NCBI GenBank assembly: GCA_035772735.1
Contig: JASDFA010000010.1
Span: 32,551,501-32,615,500 of the forward strand
Direction: 5' to 3'
DNA length: 64,000 nucleotides
Source: Datura wrightii
Taxonomy: Eukaryota > Streptophyta > Magnoliopsida > Solanales > Solanaceae
Numbering within the stretch: the stretch's first letter is position 1; each line of letters opens with the position of its first letter. The translations under genes were made by a program, and so were the position numbers. This document shows, piece by piece, positions 22,954 through 34,406 of the stretch. The notes beneath the pieces are model-generated. The model did not search any database and was not told where the DNA came from. It worked only from the letters and a program-made list of their open reading frames with translations.

Positions 22954-23695
22954 TGTCACGACCCGAGAATACACCCGAATTGTAAATACAGGACAAGGAG
23001 CCCCGAGGGACCGCAAGTCAACATGGCATAGGCATGTAACTAAACCATTCACATAAGGCGGAAGAATTAGCTTATTGATGATGAACTTAAAGAAAACCAA
23101 GGCATGAAATATAAGAAACAATAATACATGATCCAAGCACAAACAATTGAATACTAAAAATTTGTCTGAAAGCCACTAATCATAAGTGATGGGTTGAAGG
23201 GACAAGACCCCAACTAACCCTAACATTTTGAAACAAACGATAGCCAAGATCTGAACATAAAGCCCTTGAATCATGAGGACTCACCACTGAGAACTGAGAG
23301 CAGAACTGAGAGCAAGCTTGGGCGATGCTGAACCTAAGATTCAGATATTGTATCATGAAACGATACAACATAGAAAATATGTGGGTCAGTACTTGGAATG
23401 TACCAAGTGTGCAAGGTGTGTAAAACAATACTTAAAAACATAAGTGATATAGGAGTGGGACATCATGACCATAAAGACTGAAATAATAAATATATCGTAA
23501 GGCTCAAGGTTTCCCAAAAGCATTCACAAACTTGTCATAGTCAATACATGAGAGAACAAACATTTCATAAAACATGACTTGAGCCAAAAGAACATAATCA
23601 TACATGCATTAAAGCAATGAGGAACAGTAGGAGATTTCTATAACCAACATACCCCATATGAGCACACGTGGGGCCCTACCTGTAAGCCTAGTTGG
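22954..23695 (-). repeat. family X LTR fragment (minus orientation, truncated)
   Basis: It begins TGTCACGACCCGAGAAT and includes the hairpin GTATCATGAAACGATAC (23350-23366). It loses similarity to full LTRs near 23695. It faces the preceding LTR end head to head across 50 bases. Confidence 0.7.
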
Positions 23696-24134
23696 GAGCC
23701 CCCATTAGTTTCCATTCTACGGGACATGCGCAATGGTCGGCTGGTTGACCTGAGTGGTCAAGGCCTACGCCAACATCTGAATAGCCGCCCAAAAATCAGC
23801 ATGGGCAGCTGGCTCTGGTGCTTGGGGATCCTGAATATGTGGGGCTTGTTGATGCCCACAATCATTGCCACCTCCGTGGCCTTCATCATTTTTGTTCCTT
23901 CTTCTGTTTATTCTTCTGGGAGCCATAATTTTCTGCAATCGCTAATAGCACAAATTAGAAGGATGGAGACACTGTTCATCGCACGACATCATGAAAAAAG
24001 GGAACATTTCCTAAAACGTTTAGTAGCCTCTTCGTCATAAGTGTGGCACGCTTCACACCCATAGAAAGGACTCTACTTAACGCGACTTTCAGACACCCTA
24101 GGACACTTTAAACCTATGGATCTGATATCAAGTT
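23696..24134 (-). pseudogene. gag: chromovirus gag start, leader and PBS remnant
   Basis: Leftward from the LTR at 24135 come a degenerate PBS (24119-24130, two or three changes from GCTCTGATACCA), a leader, and an ATG at 23926-23924. This opens a gag N-terminus of the Tekay/Del type: MAPRRINRRRNKND, a Gly-rich stretch, then ADFWAAIQMLA followed by a stop where CAG (Gln) is expected. The plus-strand ORF across 23726-24040 is the antisense shadow of this. Confidence 0.7.
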
Positions 24135-24265
24135 TGTCATGACTGGAGAATACACTCAAAATGTAAACATGGGACAATGAGTCCTGAGGGACCCTAAGTC
24201 AACCAATGGCATGAGCATGTAGCTAAACCATTCACATAAGGTGGAAGAATTAGCTTAATGATCAT
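24135..24265 (-). repeat. family X LTR start fragment
   Basis: About 130 bases beginning TGTCATGACTGG, matching the first bases of other family X LTRs. It is then joined directly to a pol fragment, a deletion junction. Confidence 0.65.
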
Positions 24266-24410
24266 GATGTAGAAGCATACCATATCCCCCTTTGGAGACG
24301 ACCTCTACCTTCTGCACGTGAACAAGTTCCTTCAACTTCACTAAGCTAGGATCCTCATATTGTCTAGCTTTTAGATCAGTCACCAAGGACGATTCTGATC
24401 TGTTTCAAAC
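24266..24410 (-). pseudogene. pol RNase H-integrase linker fragment
   Basis: The minus strand translates to SSLVTDLKARQYEDPSLVKL and a short tail, equivalent to the VSSLVTEVKERQYEDPDLV linker of element 2. No catalytic residues are included. Confidence 0.65.
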
Positions 24411-25546
24411 TGTAACACTACCATCGGTCGAGTCAACCAAACGAACTCCTACAATTCCTACAAAGAATTTTTGAAGTCCCGAATCTCTGAGTTCTCATTC
24501 TTTATGCCTAAGATCATGCCAAATACACAATACACTCGATTCCACCCAAATTCCATCTGAAATCCTCTGGTCACAACCCAAATATGCAATCCAATAATGA
24601 AACCCATTCTGTACCGGTTGGAACCATCCAGTTACCCTTATAAGGATGTTTGGCCACAAGTTGACGATGGTCACACCTAGCTTACTCAAACCTCATAAAT
24701 TCAACCAAAGGTTCAAATCACTCTCAAATCACTAAATCACATATCACCATCCGGAACCAACAAAGCTTTTAGAATCCAAATTCCAGCTTGACAACTAGAA
24801 ATGTTGACTTTGGTCAACCCCTCAAACTTCAAACCCCTCAAAAAATGAAAAGATCACTTAATCTTCATTAGGACATCTCGGGGACGGTGTCATCCACCTT
24901 CGCAAATCACAAATTAATAGAATAAGGATACGAAATGGTTTGACCTAGGAAAACGGATCGACAATCACAAATTGACCATGGGGTTTTTTACACTTCCAGG
25001 CTTGGCTAATAACTGTGCTTACTGAACTTTCACATACCCGGCATCTATGGTTGGGATAGGGAGTTACTTTGAATGTACCCATTTTAACCACAATCTCAAT
25101 CAGGGGGAACATCCATAGGTTTTAGAGTAAGGGAATCATGAGCACGAGTTATTTATGAATTCTAAGTTGGGCATACAAAGAGACATGATTTCACATATAA
25201 TACGAGGGTCATGACATGAAGCTGAACAAGTAATATTGGGATCGCTGACGGACGGGGTTGCCTATCCTCTTAGGGTCCTGAATGTAAGCATGAGTTGGGC
25301 GTAGCATCAAGCGAAACATAAGGGAAACATCTAAATGAGGATGGATTGAGTACCCCCAAAAGTTATTTGTAGAACTCCTTTATGAGAAAACTTAAGACCT
25401 GACTTGTCCTTCACTTGCTATTTCCCTACCTTCCATGAAATAAATCTCATATTTAAATGCATAAAGGGATCTTGTACCTTGTACAGTAATTCTTGGAACC
25501 AGCTATCATGTTAGGTTTGATAGGAAGGCTTATAACATACATGAGA
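24411..25546. other. unassigned decayed repeat sequence
   Basis: I recognise no coding domain or LTR end. It lies between pol and gag fragments of minus-strand chromoviruses and is probably decayed internal sequence; a TTGACTTTGGTCAA inverted repeat occurs near 24804. Confidence 0.4.
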
Positions 25547-26538
25547 CTACCTCTGAGGCTGACTGCCACTTGCTCTTGCTAACCCGTGTTGCTGAGATGG
25601 ATGGGCTACAGACCTGACAGCTGGGGCACATGCTCCACCGTTACACGATCTAATGGAAGGGCAATCTCTGAGTTTATGTCTGGGCTTACCGCTCACGAAG
25701 CAAGCATCCTTTCCAATCAAAAACCTTCCCAGATGGTTTCTACCACACCATTGGCAAGATGGCCAACTAGACGGGGTTGCTGAAGGGGCGGCTGGAGCAC
25801 AGCCTCTCTGGCCTTCTCGCTTGGCTGAAGGGCAATCTCTATGTTTATGACCGGGATGATCACAGTAGAAGAAAACATATGAACCTTCCAAACACTTTCC
25901 TAGGTGGTTCTTCCTGCAGTGCCCCCAAATTGGGAAAGTAATCTCCTTCACCCTGGGCTTGTATCCCCGAACTTGAGCTAGAGACTTCTGACGAGGTTGA
26001 GAGTTACTCCCACTGCTCAACCCTTGCTAGGACTCTCAAGGTTAGCGGTCCTAGGCCTCTTGTTCCTCCTTTCATCCCCTTACGCTCTCCACCTATATTC
26101 AAATCACCAAACTTAGATGGGCTCCTCTTCGTGAGATTTTAAACCTTAGTAGCAGCTGCCTCTCTGGTAGAGTTCACCTGATGCAATAGTCTGCTTGTTA
26201 GGCTGGGAGATCATGGCCCGTATCAACACTCTGAGGAAGGCTCTAGGTTCCACATCCATAACTTGCATAAAATCCATTAGAGTTGGTGGGGATGGCCGAC
26301 TCGCATTGTTGACATGAGAAGACATGTTTCTGCACACACGCATAGTACGAGTTAGAGGAATAGAGAAAGTCAAACTCATAACACAAGATAGATTCATAAA
26401 GGTAGGGAACATTTCCTAAACGTCTCGTAGCCTCTTCATCATAAGTGTAGCGCCCTTCACATGCATGAAAAAGACTCTACTTAATGGGGCTTTTAGACAC
26501 CCTAGGAAACTTAAAACCTATGGCTCTGATACCAAGTT
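25547..26538 (-). pseudogene. gag: chromovirus gag remnant with two zinc knuckles, leader and PBS
   Basis: Leftward from the LTR at 26539: PBS complement GCTCTGATACCA (26523-26534, perfect), leader, a poorly conserved N-terminal region, then 26020-25547 with the nucleic-acid-binding end of Gag. Two repeats are visible: a GHCRKNHLGKC / CDHPGHKHRDCPSA pair, and WCGRNHLGRF followed by a decayed CFVSGKPRHKLRDCPS. The capsid middle is missing and no protease or RT follows, so the element is internally deleted. It belongs to the LTR split by element 2. Confidence 0.7.
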
Positions 26539-26592
26539 TGTCATGACCCGAACGTAGACCCGGATATCAACACGGGACATGGAGCCCCGAGA
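26539..26592 (-). repeat. family X LTR, left part (split by element 2)
   Basis: The first 54 bases of an LTR (TGTCATGACCCGAACG...). The rest resumes at 36978 after element 2. Confidence 0.85.
26588..26592. repeat. target-site duplication GAGAG (left) of element 2
   Basis: Matches 36973-36977 exactly. Removing the element restores the CCCCGAGAGACCCCAAG context seen, with small changes, in the other family X LTRs. Confidence 0.97.
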
Positions 26593-29159
26593 GTGTTATA
26601 CCCCGTAGAGTTCACGGCACTTAGATGACCTATTCGCACGTTGGTTAAGCATATTTGAAGGCCATACGTGCTAGGGAAAGGCCCGGGAAAAGATCGAACG
26701 AGAATCCCGTCGAACCATCGCGGGAGGAGCCGAGGCAGAGCCCCTCCGCGATGGCAGCGTGTCACGGAGGTGAGGCCTCCGCGATGGTTCCGTGACACGT
26801 TGCCCAAGTTCAGGCCCAAGTATATAAAGCCCCCACTTCGGTTTAAAGTCACTTAACACTTGAAAAATTTCCAGAATACGCAGTAAACAGAGGAAAACGA
26901 AGGAAAATTAAATATTTTCGTCCGATTATGCTGCCAAACGCTGCCCAAACTCAAATTAATCCTAGATACCAAAGTATTTAGCGGCAAAGAGCATTTCTAC
27001 GGATTTAGTTTCGTGAAATACGGCCGACGAATCGGCGAGCCACCGAACTAAGGTAAGTAGAATTGCTCTAAATTAATGTCTATGTGTTCCTAGCTGAGAA
27101 GTGAATACTTCTCCCTTCTGGGCCGCTGAAAAATAGCGAGTTTTCGACCGTCTTTCGATAAGCCTAAGTTTAGGCTATAAACTATATCGAAAGTAATGTT
27201 GCTCTTTACAATAAAGCTGTATTTAGTATTGATTGACATATTTATGAATGCAGTTGGGAGAAAATAGTTGAAGTACCGGCCGAGCCTCGTCCGACGGACG
27301 AATAGTCGAAGATAAGGTATGTAAAGTTAGTTTCCTCGGCAAGTTAAGTAATATTGAGACAGTATGGTAATTTGCAGACCAGTAGAATGTTCAGAAGTCG
27401 ATTATTGTGTTATTATGAATATTGGTGCAATATGAGAAGTTTTGGATTGTAACGTGTACGAGACCTATCCGTATGATATAGATTCGGACGTAAGTGATTA
27501 AGATTGCCCAGTATATTCAGTATGTGATGTAATATGCCATGTTAAGATATTGTTGTGTTCAGCTGAAACCCCGCGAAGTAGTACAGTATCCGTAAAGCAT
27601 TCCAGACATAAAATAGTAACTAAATAAGGTTTAGAAAGCATGTTAGAAATAGGAAATCATGTTAATACAGAAATTCAGTAAACAGCATAGCTTTCAGTAG
27701 AAACACCCTCTTGTATAGCCTTTGCTCCAGTACAGTTTGACAGGAGACTATATTCATATTTGTACTTACCTGTCTCAGCATGTATCAGACACTTACAAAT
27801 TACTATTATTAGCTCAGCATGTGATTTATATGCTACCTTACCCCTGTTAGCCTTAGCTTGTGAGATACACAGACAGCATGACTAGTTGAGACCGTTGTAT
27901 TGATTGGGGTTGGATTACCTAGCATCTATGACCGCCCAGGGTTAATAGCTGTATCGACTCTTCCGCCAGAGGATGAGGATACGTCGCTCTACGGAGTGGC
28001 ATGCCGTCCCGCAAGGGGACGAAGATGGGATGCCAGTTTCCCCATATTGTGCCTTGGTCGGCCCTTATACACCCCCGTCGAGCGGGTACGCCCAGGGTGT
28101 TGATTTTAGAGTCCTTCGGACTCAGGTACAATTATAGTCAGGGGCTCAGCGAGCCCAAGTGCATACCCAGGGACCGGTAGGATGCTTACAGCCACTATAG
28201 GATATGGGATGACCGGGGTAGGGGCATAGATTCTGTGTTGATTGTACCTCCCGGCTTATGGGGGCCGGGTAAGGTTTGTGTGTGCGATGTTATGTTATGT
28301 ATGTTATGCTATGTTACATTAGACATGAGTAGATTAGTAGTAGAATGATACGTCTCTAGATATGACACCTACTCCTCCCGGTATGATTGAGAACAGGTAC
28401 GACTTACATCATCAGACAGATAATCTAGTTCTTCCTATTTCAGTTTTGTCAGTTATGTTATTGATTTCAGATATCTCTTTCAGTCATTGCTTTACATACT
28501 CAGTACCAGCGGTACTGACGCCCGGTGGGGCGCTGCATTACTTGCCTGCAGGTACTCATAGACGAGCAGGCGATTCTATGTGACTCCCTGTCAGCGGTCG
28601 AGTATTCAGCTCTAGTCATCCGGAGGCTGAATTCCAGAGGTGTAGCTCAGTTCCTTTTGTTGTATATTATGGGTAGGTCGGGGCCCTGTCCCGATCAGTT
28701 CTATTTCTATTCCTAGAGGCTTGCAGTCTGTATATATTCCCTGCGGTCAGATGAGCCGGTCGTGTGAGGCCACGCAGTTGTATAGCTGTTAGTATCCCTT
28801 CTTTCTATTATGATGGTCATGTGGGGCCATAGTTTCCAGTAGTGGTGACCTTGCCAGTCACGTAGTTTCTTTTTGTGCTTTATGATTGAGTTGCAGATAA
28901 CTAGACAGCATGGTGGCCTTGTCGGCCCGCATAGGTTTCCCTGAATTGCTATGTTTCTGGTCAGCTGTTAGTACAGGTACAGAAGGCTATAGGCCAATAG
29001 GCCGGGGACTGTGTTTACAGCTGTTATATAGCCCTTTGTTTCCAGAAATGTGAGTTAGAGCCAGCCAGGCGCCAGATGCGCCCAGGCTTAACAGTCCAGC
29101 AGGTCAGATCCTAGTAGGGCACCAGGTGCCAGTCATACCCCCCAAGGCGGGGTGTGACA
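26593..29159 (+). repeat. element 2 5' LTR
   Basis: TGTTATACCCCG to GGGGTGTGACA. The first 130 bases align with element 1's LTR start, then the upstream cassettes differ. The TATA box is TATATAAAG at 26821-26829. The palindrome CAGTACCAGCGGTACTG is at 28501-28517. All ORFs inside are spurious. Confidence 0.96.
26725..26829 (+). promoter_or_regulatory. element 2 U3 cassette and TATA box
   Basis: Two units, GCGAT-GGCAG-CGTGTCACG (26748-26766) and GCGAT-GGTTC-CGTGACACG (26781-26799), are followed 22 bases later by TATATAAAG. A CCATCGCGGGAGGAGCC segment precedes them and is partly complementary to the CTCCGCGATGG of the first unit. The 3' LTR copy has the units at 34561-34579 and 34594-34612 and the TATA at 34634. 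Confidence 0.7.
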
Positions 29160-29163
29160 AACT

Positions 29164-29175
29164 TGGTATCAGAGC
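29164..29175 (+). other. primer-binding site of element 2 (tRNA-iMet type)
   Basis: TGGTATCAGAGC, four bases after the LTR; perfect. Confidence 0.96.
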
Positions 29176-29373
29176 AGGTCGTATCCCAGGGAGTCTGCAA
29201 GCCGTGCTAAGTAGAGTCTTGTCCATGGATGTGTTGTGCACCACATACTATGGGTAGGAGGCTGCAAGGCATGATAGGATGGTTGTCCTTTTATTCTGAT
29301 TCAGTCGTGCTATAGAGTTGTACAGTATAGGGTTGAGTTCCTAAGAGCTTACCATATTCTTTGGTTACAGATA

Positions 29374-30720
29374 ATGTTAGACCAGCAACATCCTAGCACA
29401 GGTCGGAGCTTAGACATTGCAGCAGGGGAAGGCACCAGCAGGATGCCTCCCCCTCATTTGGAGACAGCTCGATCAGAGGGCCCTACAGAGGCTTCATCCC
29501 AGCCTCCTCAGCAGTCTCCATCACGTCAGGAGCCATTTGGGGCGACAGTACCCTCAGCAGTCCCTATACCGACACCTTCCGACCAGGAGGTTAGGAGTGT
29601 TGTAGTTATGTTAGCACAGATGATGGCTGCTCAGCGTCAACAAGTGCCATCCATAGTTGCAGAATCGTCAGGAGGGCCCGGTAGTTTGAGGGTCCGAGAG
29701 TTCTTAGCCCTGAATCCCCCACAGTTCATAGGCACGGACCGAACAGAGGACCCCCAGGATTTTCTGGATCAGATGCAGAGAATCTTTAGGGTTATGCATG
29801 CTACGCCTACTGAATCAGTTGAATTGGCAGCATTTCGATTACGGGATATTGCGGTGTTATGGTATGAAAGCTGGGAGAGGTCCCGAGGGAGAGATGTTTC
29901 CCCTCCCACCTGGTCTAGCTTTTCAGGAGCCTTTCTGGATCATTATTTGCCGCGGGAGATCCGACAGGCCCGGGTAGATCAGTTCCTACATCTAGAGCAG
30001 GGGGCCATGAGTGTTCGGGAATATTCCTTGCGGTTTGACTCTTTGGCTCGATATGCACCGGCCTTCGTGGATACCATGGCATCCAGAGTGCACCGTTTCA
30101 TTATGGGGTTGAATCCAGAATATGTCGAGACTTGTATCACGACCACACTGTGAGAGGACATGGATATTTCCCGAATCCAGGCATTTGCCTAGAATATTGA
30201 GGGCATCAGACAGCGACATCGGGAGATCAGAAGGGTCAATCAGGAACAGCATTGCCGGGATAGGCCAGCTGAGTTACAGAGAGAGGCCCGGGGAGGACCC
30301 AGGCCACGATTGTCAGATAGGCCGCCTAGGCCCCCGCCTCTGCCACAGTCACAGGGAGGTAGATTCAGCCGCAGGGGGCAGGCGGAGACTGGTAGAAGTT
30401 CACAGACGGCAGACTCACCATTACAGAGCAGGGCGGAGCAGAGTAGGTATACCCTACCACTTTGCCCTATATGCAGTCGACGCCATTCTGGAGCATGCAG
30501 GTATGGTTCCACCGCATGCTATATTTGTGGCCAAGAAGGCCATTTGATGAGAGATTGCCCAGCCAGAGGTCGAGAGGACCGGGACAGACAGGATAGGGCA
30601 TCAACAGGATCACGAGCTACAGCATCCTCGACTGGGCGCAGGCCCTCAGTTTCGGCAGGCAAGGGTCGGGGCAGATCAGGGGCCTCCAGTACAGGTGCGG
30701 GTCCAAGCCGCACATATGCC
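29374..30720 (+). pseudogene. gag: element 2 gag
   Basis: ATG 29374 opens a Pro/Gln-rich N-terminus, then the Retrotrans_gag core (GTDRTEDPQDFLDQM, then AFRLRDIAVLWYESW, then REYSLRFDSLARYAP). TGA at 30151 (expected CGA) and TAG at 30190 (expected CAG) break it. The frame then continues into the zinc region: CPICSRRHSGAC followed by a canonical CX2CX4HX4C knuckle, CYICGQEGHLMRDC, about 70-83 residues after 30310. In this clade gag and pol are one frame, and the phase here is unbroken apart from the two stops. Both stops fit C-to-T deamination. Confidence 0.9.
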
Positions 30721-32814
30721 TTACCAGGGAGGCAAGATTCAGAAGCATCGCCTGATGTTGTGACAGGTATGCTAACTATCTGCTCACACCCTGCTTATGT
30801 GCTAATTGATCCAGGGTCTACTTTGTCCTATATTACTCCATTTGTGGCACGGAAGTTTAGTATTGTACCAGAATCATTACAGCAGCCCTTCTTAGTATCT
30901 ACGCCCGTCGGTGACTCTATCACAGCTAGCCGAATCTACCGCGGGTGTACAGTAGAGATTGTTGACCGTCAGACCACAGTAGATCTGATCGAGTTGGAAA
31001 TGATAGACTTCGATGCCATAATGGGTATGGATTGGTTAGTACCATGTTTTGCTAATGTTGAATGTTGGACCAAAACGGTCCGATTCCACTTCCCGGGGGA
31101 GGCAGTACGAGAGTGGAAGGGCAGCACCGCGACGCCAAAAGGTAGGTTTATTTCCTACATTCAGGCGAGAAAGTTGATATCTAAGGGGTGCATTTACCAT
31201 CTTGTCAGAGTTCAGGATGTCCAAGCAGAATCTACGACACTCCAGTCTGTCCCAGTGGTAAATGAATTCCCAGATGTATTTCCTGATGAGTTACCTGGTA
31301 TTCCCCCAGAAAGGGAAATAGGCTTTGCTATTGACTTGCTACCAGGCACTCAGCCAATATCAATACCTCCTTATCGTATGGCTCCTGCAGAACTCAGAGA
31401 ATTAAAGGAGCAGTTGGAAGACTTATTAGATAAAGGTTTTATCAGGCCAAGTACTTCCCCGTGGGGTGCGCCAGTCTTGTTTGTGAGAAAGAAAGATGGC
31501 TCGCTCCGAATGTGCATAGATTATCGGCAGCTAAACAAAGTTACAGTAAAGAACAAGTATCCGCTTCCCAGAATTGATGACTTATTTGATCAGCTACAGG
31601 GAGCCAGATACTTTTCTAAGATTGACTTGCGGTCCGGATATCACCAAGTTCGAGTACGTGAGAGGGATATTCCTAAGACAGCATTCAGGACCCAATATGG
31701 GCATTTTGAATTTTTGTTTATGTCCTTCGGATTAACGAATGCCCCAGCAGTTTTTATGGACCTGATGAACAGTATTTTCAGACCTTTCCTGGACTTGTTC
31801 GTGATAGTATTCATTGATGAAATTCTGGTGTATTCTCGCTCTGATGCAGATCACCGGACTCATTTACGGACAGTGCTCCAGATCCTCAGGGACCGCCAAT
31901 TGTATGCTAAATTTTCGAAGTGTGAATTCTGGCTTAACTCAGTGGCCTTTTTAGGGTATATTGTCTCAGACACCGGTATACAGGTAGATAAGCAGAAGAT
32001 AGAAGCAGTTAAGTCATGGCCTAGGCCTACCACCCCGACTGAAGTTCGTAGCTTTCAGGGGTTGGCAGGATATTATCGGAGGTTCGTTGAGGGATTCTCA
32101 ACCATTGCAGCACCTTTAACTAAATTGACACAGAAAGCAGCAAAGTTTCAGTGGACGGAGGCATGCGAGCAGAGTTTCCAGGAACTGAAAGACAGATTAA
32201 CCTCCGCCCCAGTACTAGCACTACCGGAAGGCACAGAAGGGTATTCAGTTTATTGTGACGCGTCAGGTATCAAGTTGGGTTGTGTGTTGATGCAGCATGG
32301 TAGAGTAATTGCATATGCTTCCAGACAGCTGAAGAAGCACGAAAAGAATTACCCCACCCATGACCTAGAATTGGCTGCAGTAATTCATGCCTTAAAAATG
32401 TGGAGGCATTACCTGTACGGCGTCCATGTTGATATTTATACAGATCATAAGAGCTTACAGTACATTTTCACTCAGAGGGAGTTTAATCTGCGGCAACGCC
32501 GCTGGTTGGAGCTGCTGAAAGACTATGATGTGAATATCCTATACCACCCCAGAATAGCTAATGTTGTAGCAGATGCCCTAAGCCGAAAGTCAATGGGGAG
32601 TTTGGCATATTTACGGCCTGAGAAACGGAAGTTAGCCAAGGAAATTCATCAGTTAGCTGATCTAGCCGTTCGAGTAATGGAAACAGAAAATAATGGTGCA
32701 GTAATTCAGAATTCTGCGGTGTCATCGTTAGTTACAGAGGTAAAAGAACGACAGTATGAGGATCCCGATTTAGTCCAGTTCAGAGATAGAGTTCAGAAGG
32801 GTAACCGAGAATGA
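30721..32814 (+). pseudogene. pol: element 2 protease, reverse transcriptase and RNase H
   Basis: Retropepsin site VLIDPGSTLSYITP, followed by the IMGMDWL segment. RT fingers and palm: PYRMAPAELRELKEQL, RKKDGSLRMCIDYRQLNK, FSKIDLRSGYHQ (first catalytic Asp kept), MSFGLTNAPA, then VFIDEILVYS where the family has VFIDDILVYS (codons GAT GAA at 31816-31821). RNase H keeps YCDASG, DLELAA, YTDHKSLQYIF and VADALSRKS, so all four acidic residues are visible. The frame ends at TGA 32812-32814 because of a one-base shift just upstream (near 32800); the linker continues in another frame. Without its second RT Asp this copy is expected to lack polymerase activity even apart from the stops. Confidence 0.93.
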
Positions 32815-32815
32815 T

Positions 32816-34138
32816 GTGCTACGTTGTAAGGGCCGCCTCTGTGTCCCGAATGTTTCAGGACTTCGTGGGCAGATCATGCATGAGGTACACTACGCTCGCT
32901 ATTCCCTTCACCCAGGGGTGATGAAAATGTACCACGACATCAAAGACATCTACTGGTGGCCAGGTATGAAAACTGAGATAGCCGAATTTGTATCTAGATG
33001 CGCTAATTGTCAGCAGGTGAAAGCAGAGCACCAGAAATCGGGTGGTTTAACTTAAGAGATAATGATACCTATGTGGAAATGGGAAGTGATAAACATGGAT
33101 TTTGTAACAGGGTTACCCCGTACTAGACGCATAAATGATTCCATTTGGGTAATAGTTGACAGGCTGACAAAATCAGCTCATTTCTTTCCAGTGAGGGCTA
33201 CCTTCTCAGTTGAGGATTATGCCAAATTATATATCAGAGAAATAGTTAGATTGCATGGAGTGCCGGTATCTATTATTTCAGATAGGGGAGCACAGTTTAC
33301 AGCTAGATTATGGCAGTCGTTACAGAAAGGTTTGGGGACGCAGATTAACTTGAGCACAGCATTCCATCCTCAAACAGACGGGCAGGCTGAACGTACAATT
33401 CAGACGCTCGAAGATATGCTACGAGCGTGTGTGTTAGATTTTGGGGGTAGCTGGGATGAACATCTTTCGTTAATCGAATTTGCTTATAATAACAGCTACC
33501 ATTCAGCTATTCAGATGGCGCCTTTCGAGGCATTGTACGGGCGGAAATGTAGATCGCCGGTGGGCTGGTTTGAAATAGGAGAATCAGCATTAGTTGGCCC
33601 AGACATTGTTCGGCAGTCCAAAGAAAAGATAAAGCTTATCCGAGAACGTTTACTGACCGCTCAGAGCCGCCAGAAGTCTTACATAGATAGGCGGCGCAGA
33701 AATCTAGAATTTTCGGTAAACGACTGGGTATATCTAAAAGTGTCCCCGATGAAAGGGGTAATGAGGTTTGGCAAGAAAGGCAAGCTTAGCCCAAGATTCA
33801 TTGGGCCATACCAGATTCGGCGAAGAATAGGCCGAGTTGCATACGAGTTGAACTTGCCTCCAGAGTTAGCGTCGGTTCACCCAGTATTCCATGTTTCTAT
33901 GTTAAGGAAGTTCGTAGGGGACCCTTCTACAGTAGTTCCAGTTCAGGATGTTCAGGTCACAGAGGAGTTAGCCTATGAAGAGGTTCCCGTAGCTATCTTA
34001 GACAGACAGATTCGCAGGCTGAGGACTAAAGATGTCGCATCTGTCAAAATATTGTGGCGTAACAGAAATCGGGAGGAAATGACGTGGGAGGCTGAAGAAG
34101 ATATGAAAATCAGATACCCTCACCTATTTCAAGCCTAG
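32816..34138 (+). pseudogene. pol: element 2 integrase with chromodomain
   Basis: Inserts cDNA into chromatin. Zinc-binding region HYARYSLHPG ... CANCQQ; a TAA at 33053-33055 (expected CAA or CAG) sits between it and the core; the frame is the same on both sides. Core residues are in MDFVTGLPRT, VSIISDRGAQFTARL and HPQTDGQAERTIQTLEDML. The C-terminal GPYQIRRRIGRVAYELNLP block follows. The last 60 residues (VAILDRQIRRLRTKD to RYPHLFQA) are the chromodomain-like tail that steers chromoviruses to heterochromatin. That fits the nested setting. Confidence 0.92.
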
Positions 34139-34406
34139 TCAGACGACAGGTATGTCCGTATCATTACTTATACAGTATCTTATGATTGTATGTTTGTAAA
34201 TGATAAAGAAGAAGTGATATTTAGTTGTCCAGTGAATCTTAGAACATTGTGTGCAGTGCCTGTGTTGGACTTTTCTGCATTTCAGATTTTTGCGATAGTC
34301 GATATTACAGGGGAAGCTCTGCCAAAATTTTTCCAGAAAAGTAAAATAAGCAGTCCTCTAGATAACAGTGTACATTCGAGGATGAATGTTCTTAAGGGGG
34401 GGAGAA
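34139..34406 (+). other. element 2 3' untranslated region and polypurine tract
   Basis: Non-coding stretch with the CATTCGAGGATGAATG inverted repeat (34372-34388) just before the PPT TTAAGGGGGGGAGAA next to the LTR. The same CATTCATCCTCGAATG signature marks the 3' end of every chromovirus in this window. Confidence 0.85.

Noticed and set aside
23726..24040. Plus-strand ORF of 104 codons as a possible host gene
   Set aside because: It is antisense to a chromovirus gag N-terminus and leader next to a degenerate PBS.
26146..26412. Confident assignment of this minus-strand ORF as gag N-terminus
   Set aside because: Position fits, but residues do not match the MAPRR-type start clearly; kept only as part of a wider gag/leader remnant.
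28362..28716. ORFs inside the element 2 LTR (and equivalents at 36163-36529, 8330-8857, 15533-16060)
   Set aside because: They recur in every LTR copy because the LTR is repeated; no domain, and frame is not conserved between element 1 and 2.
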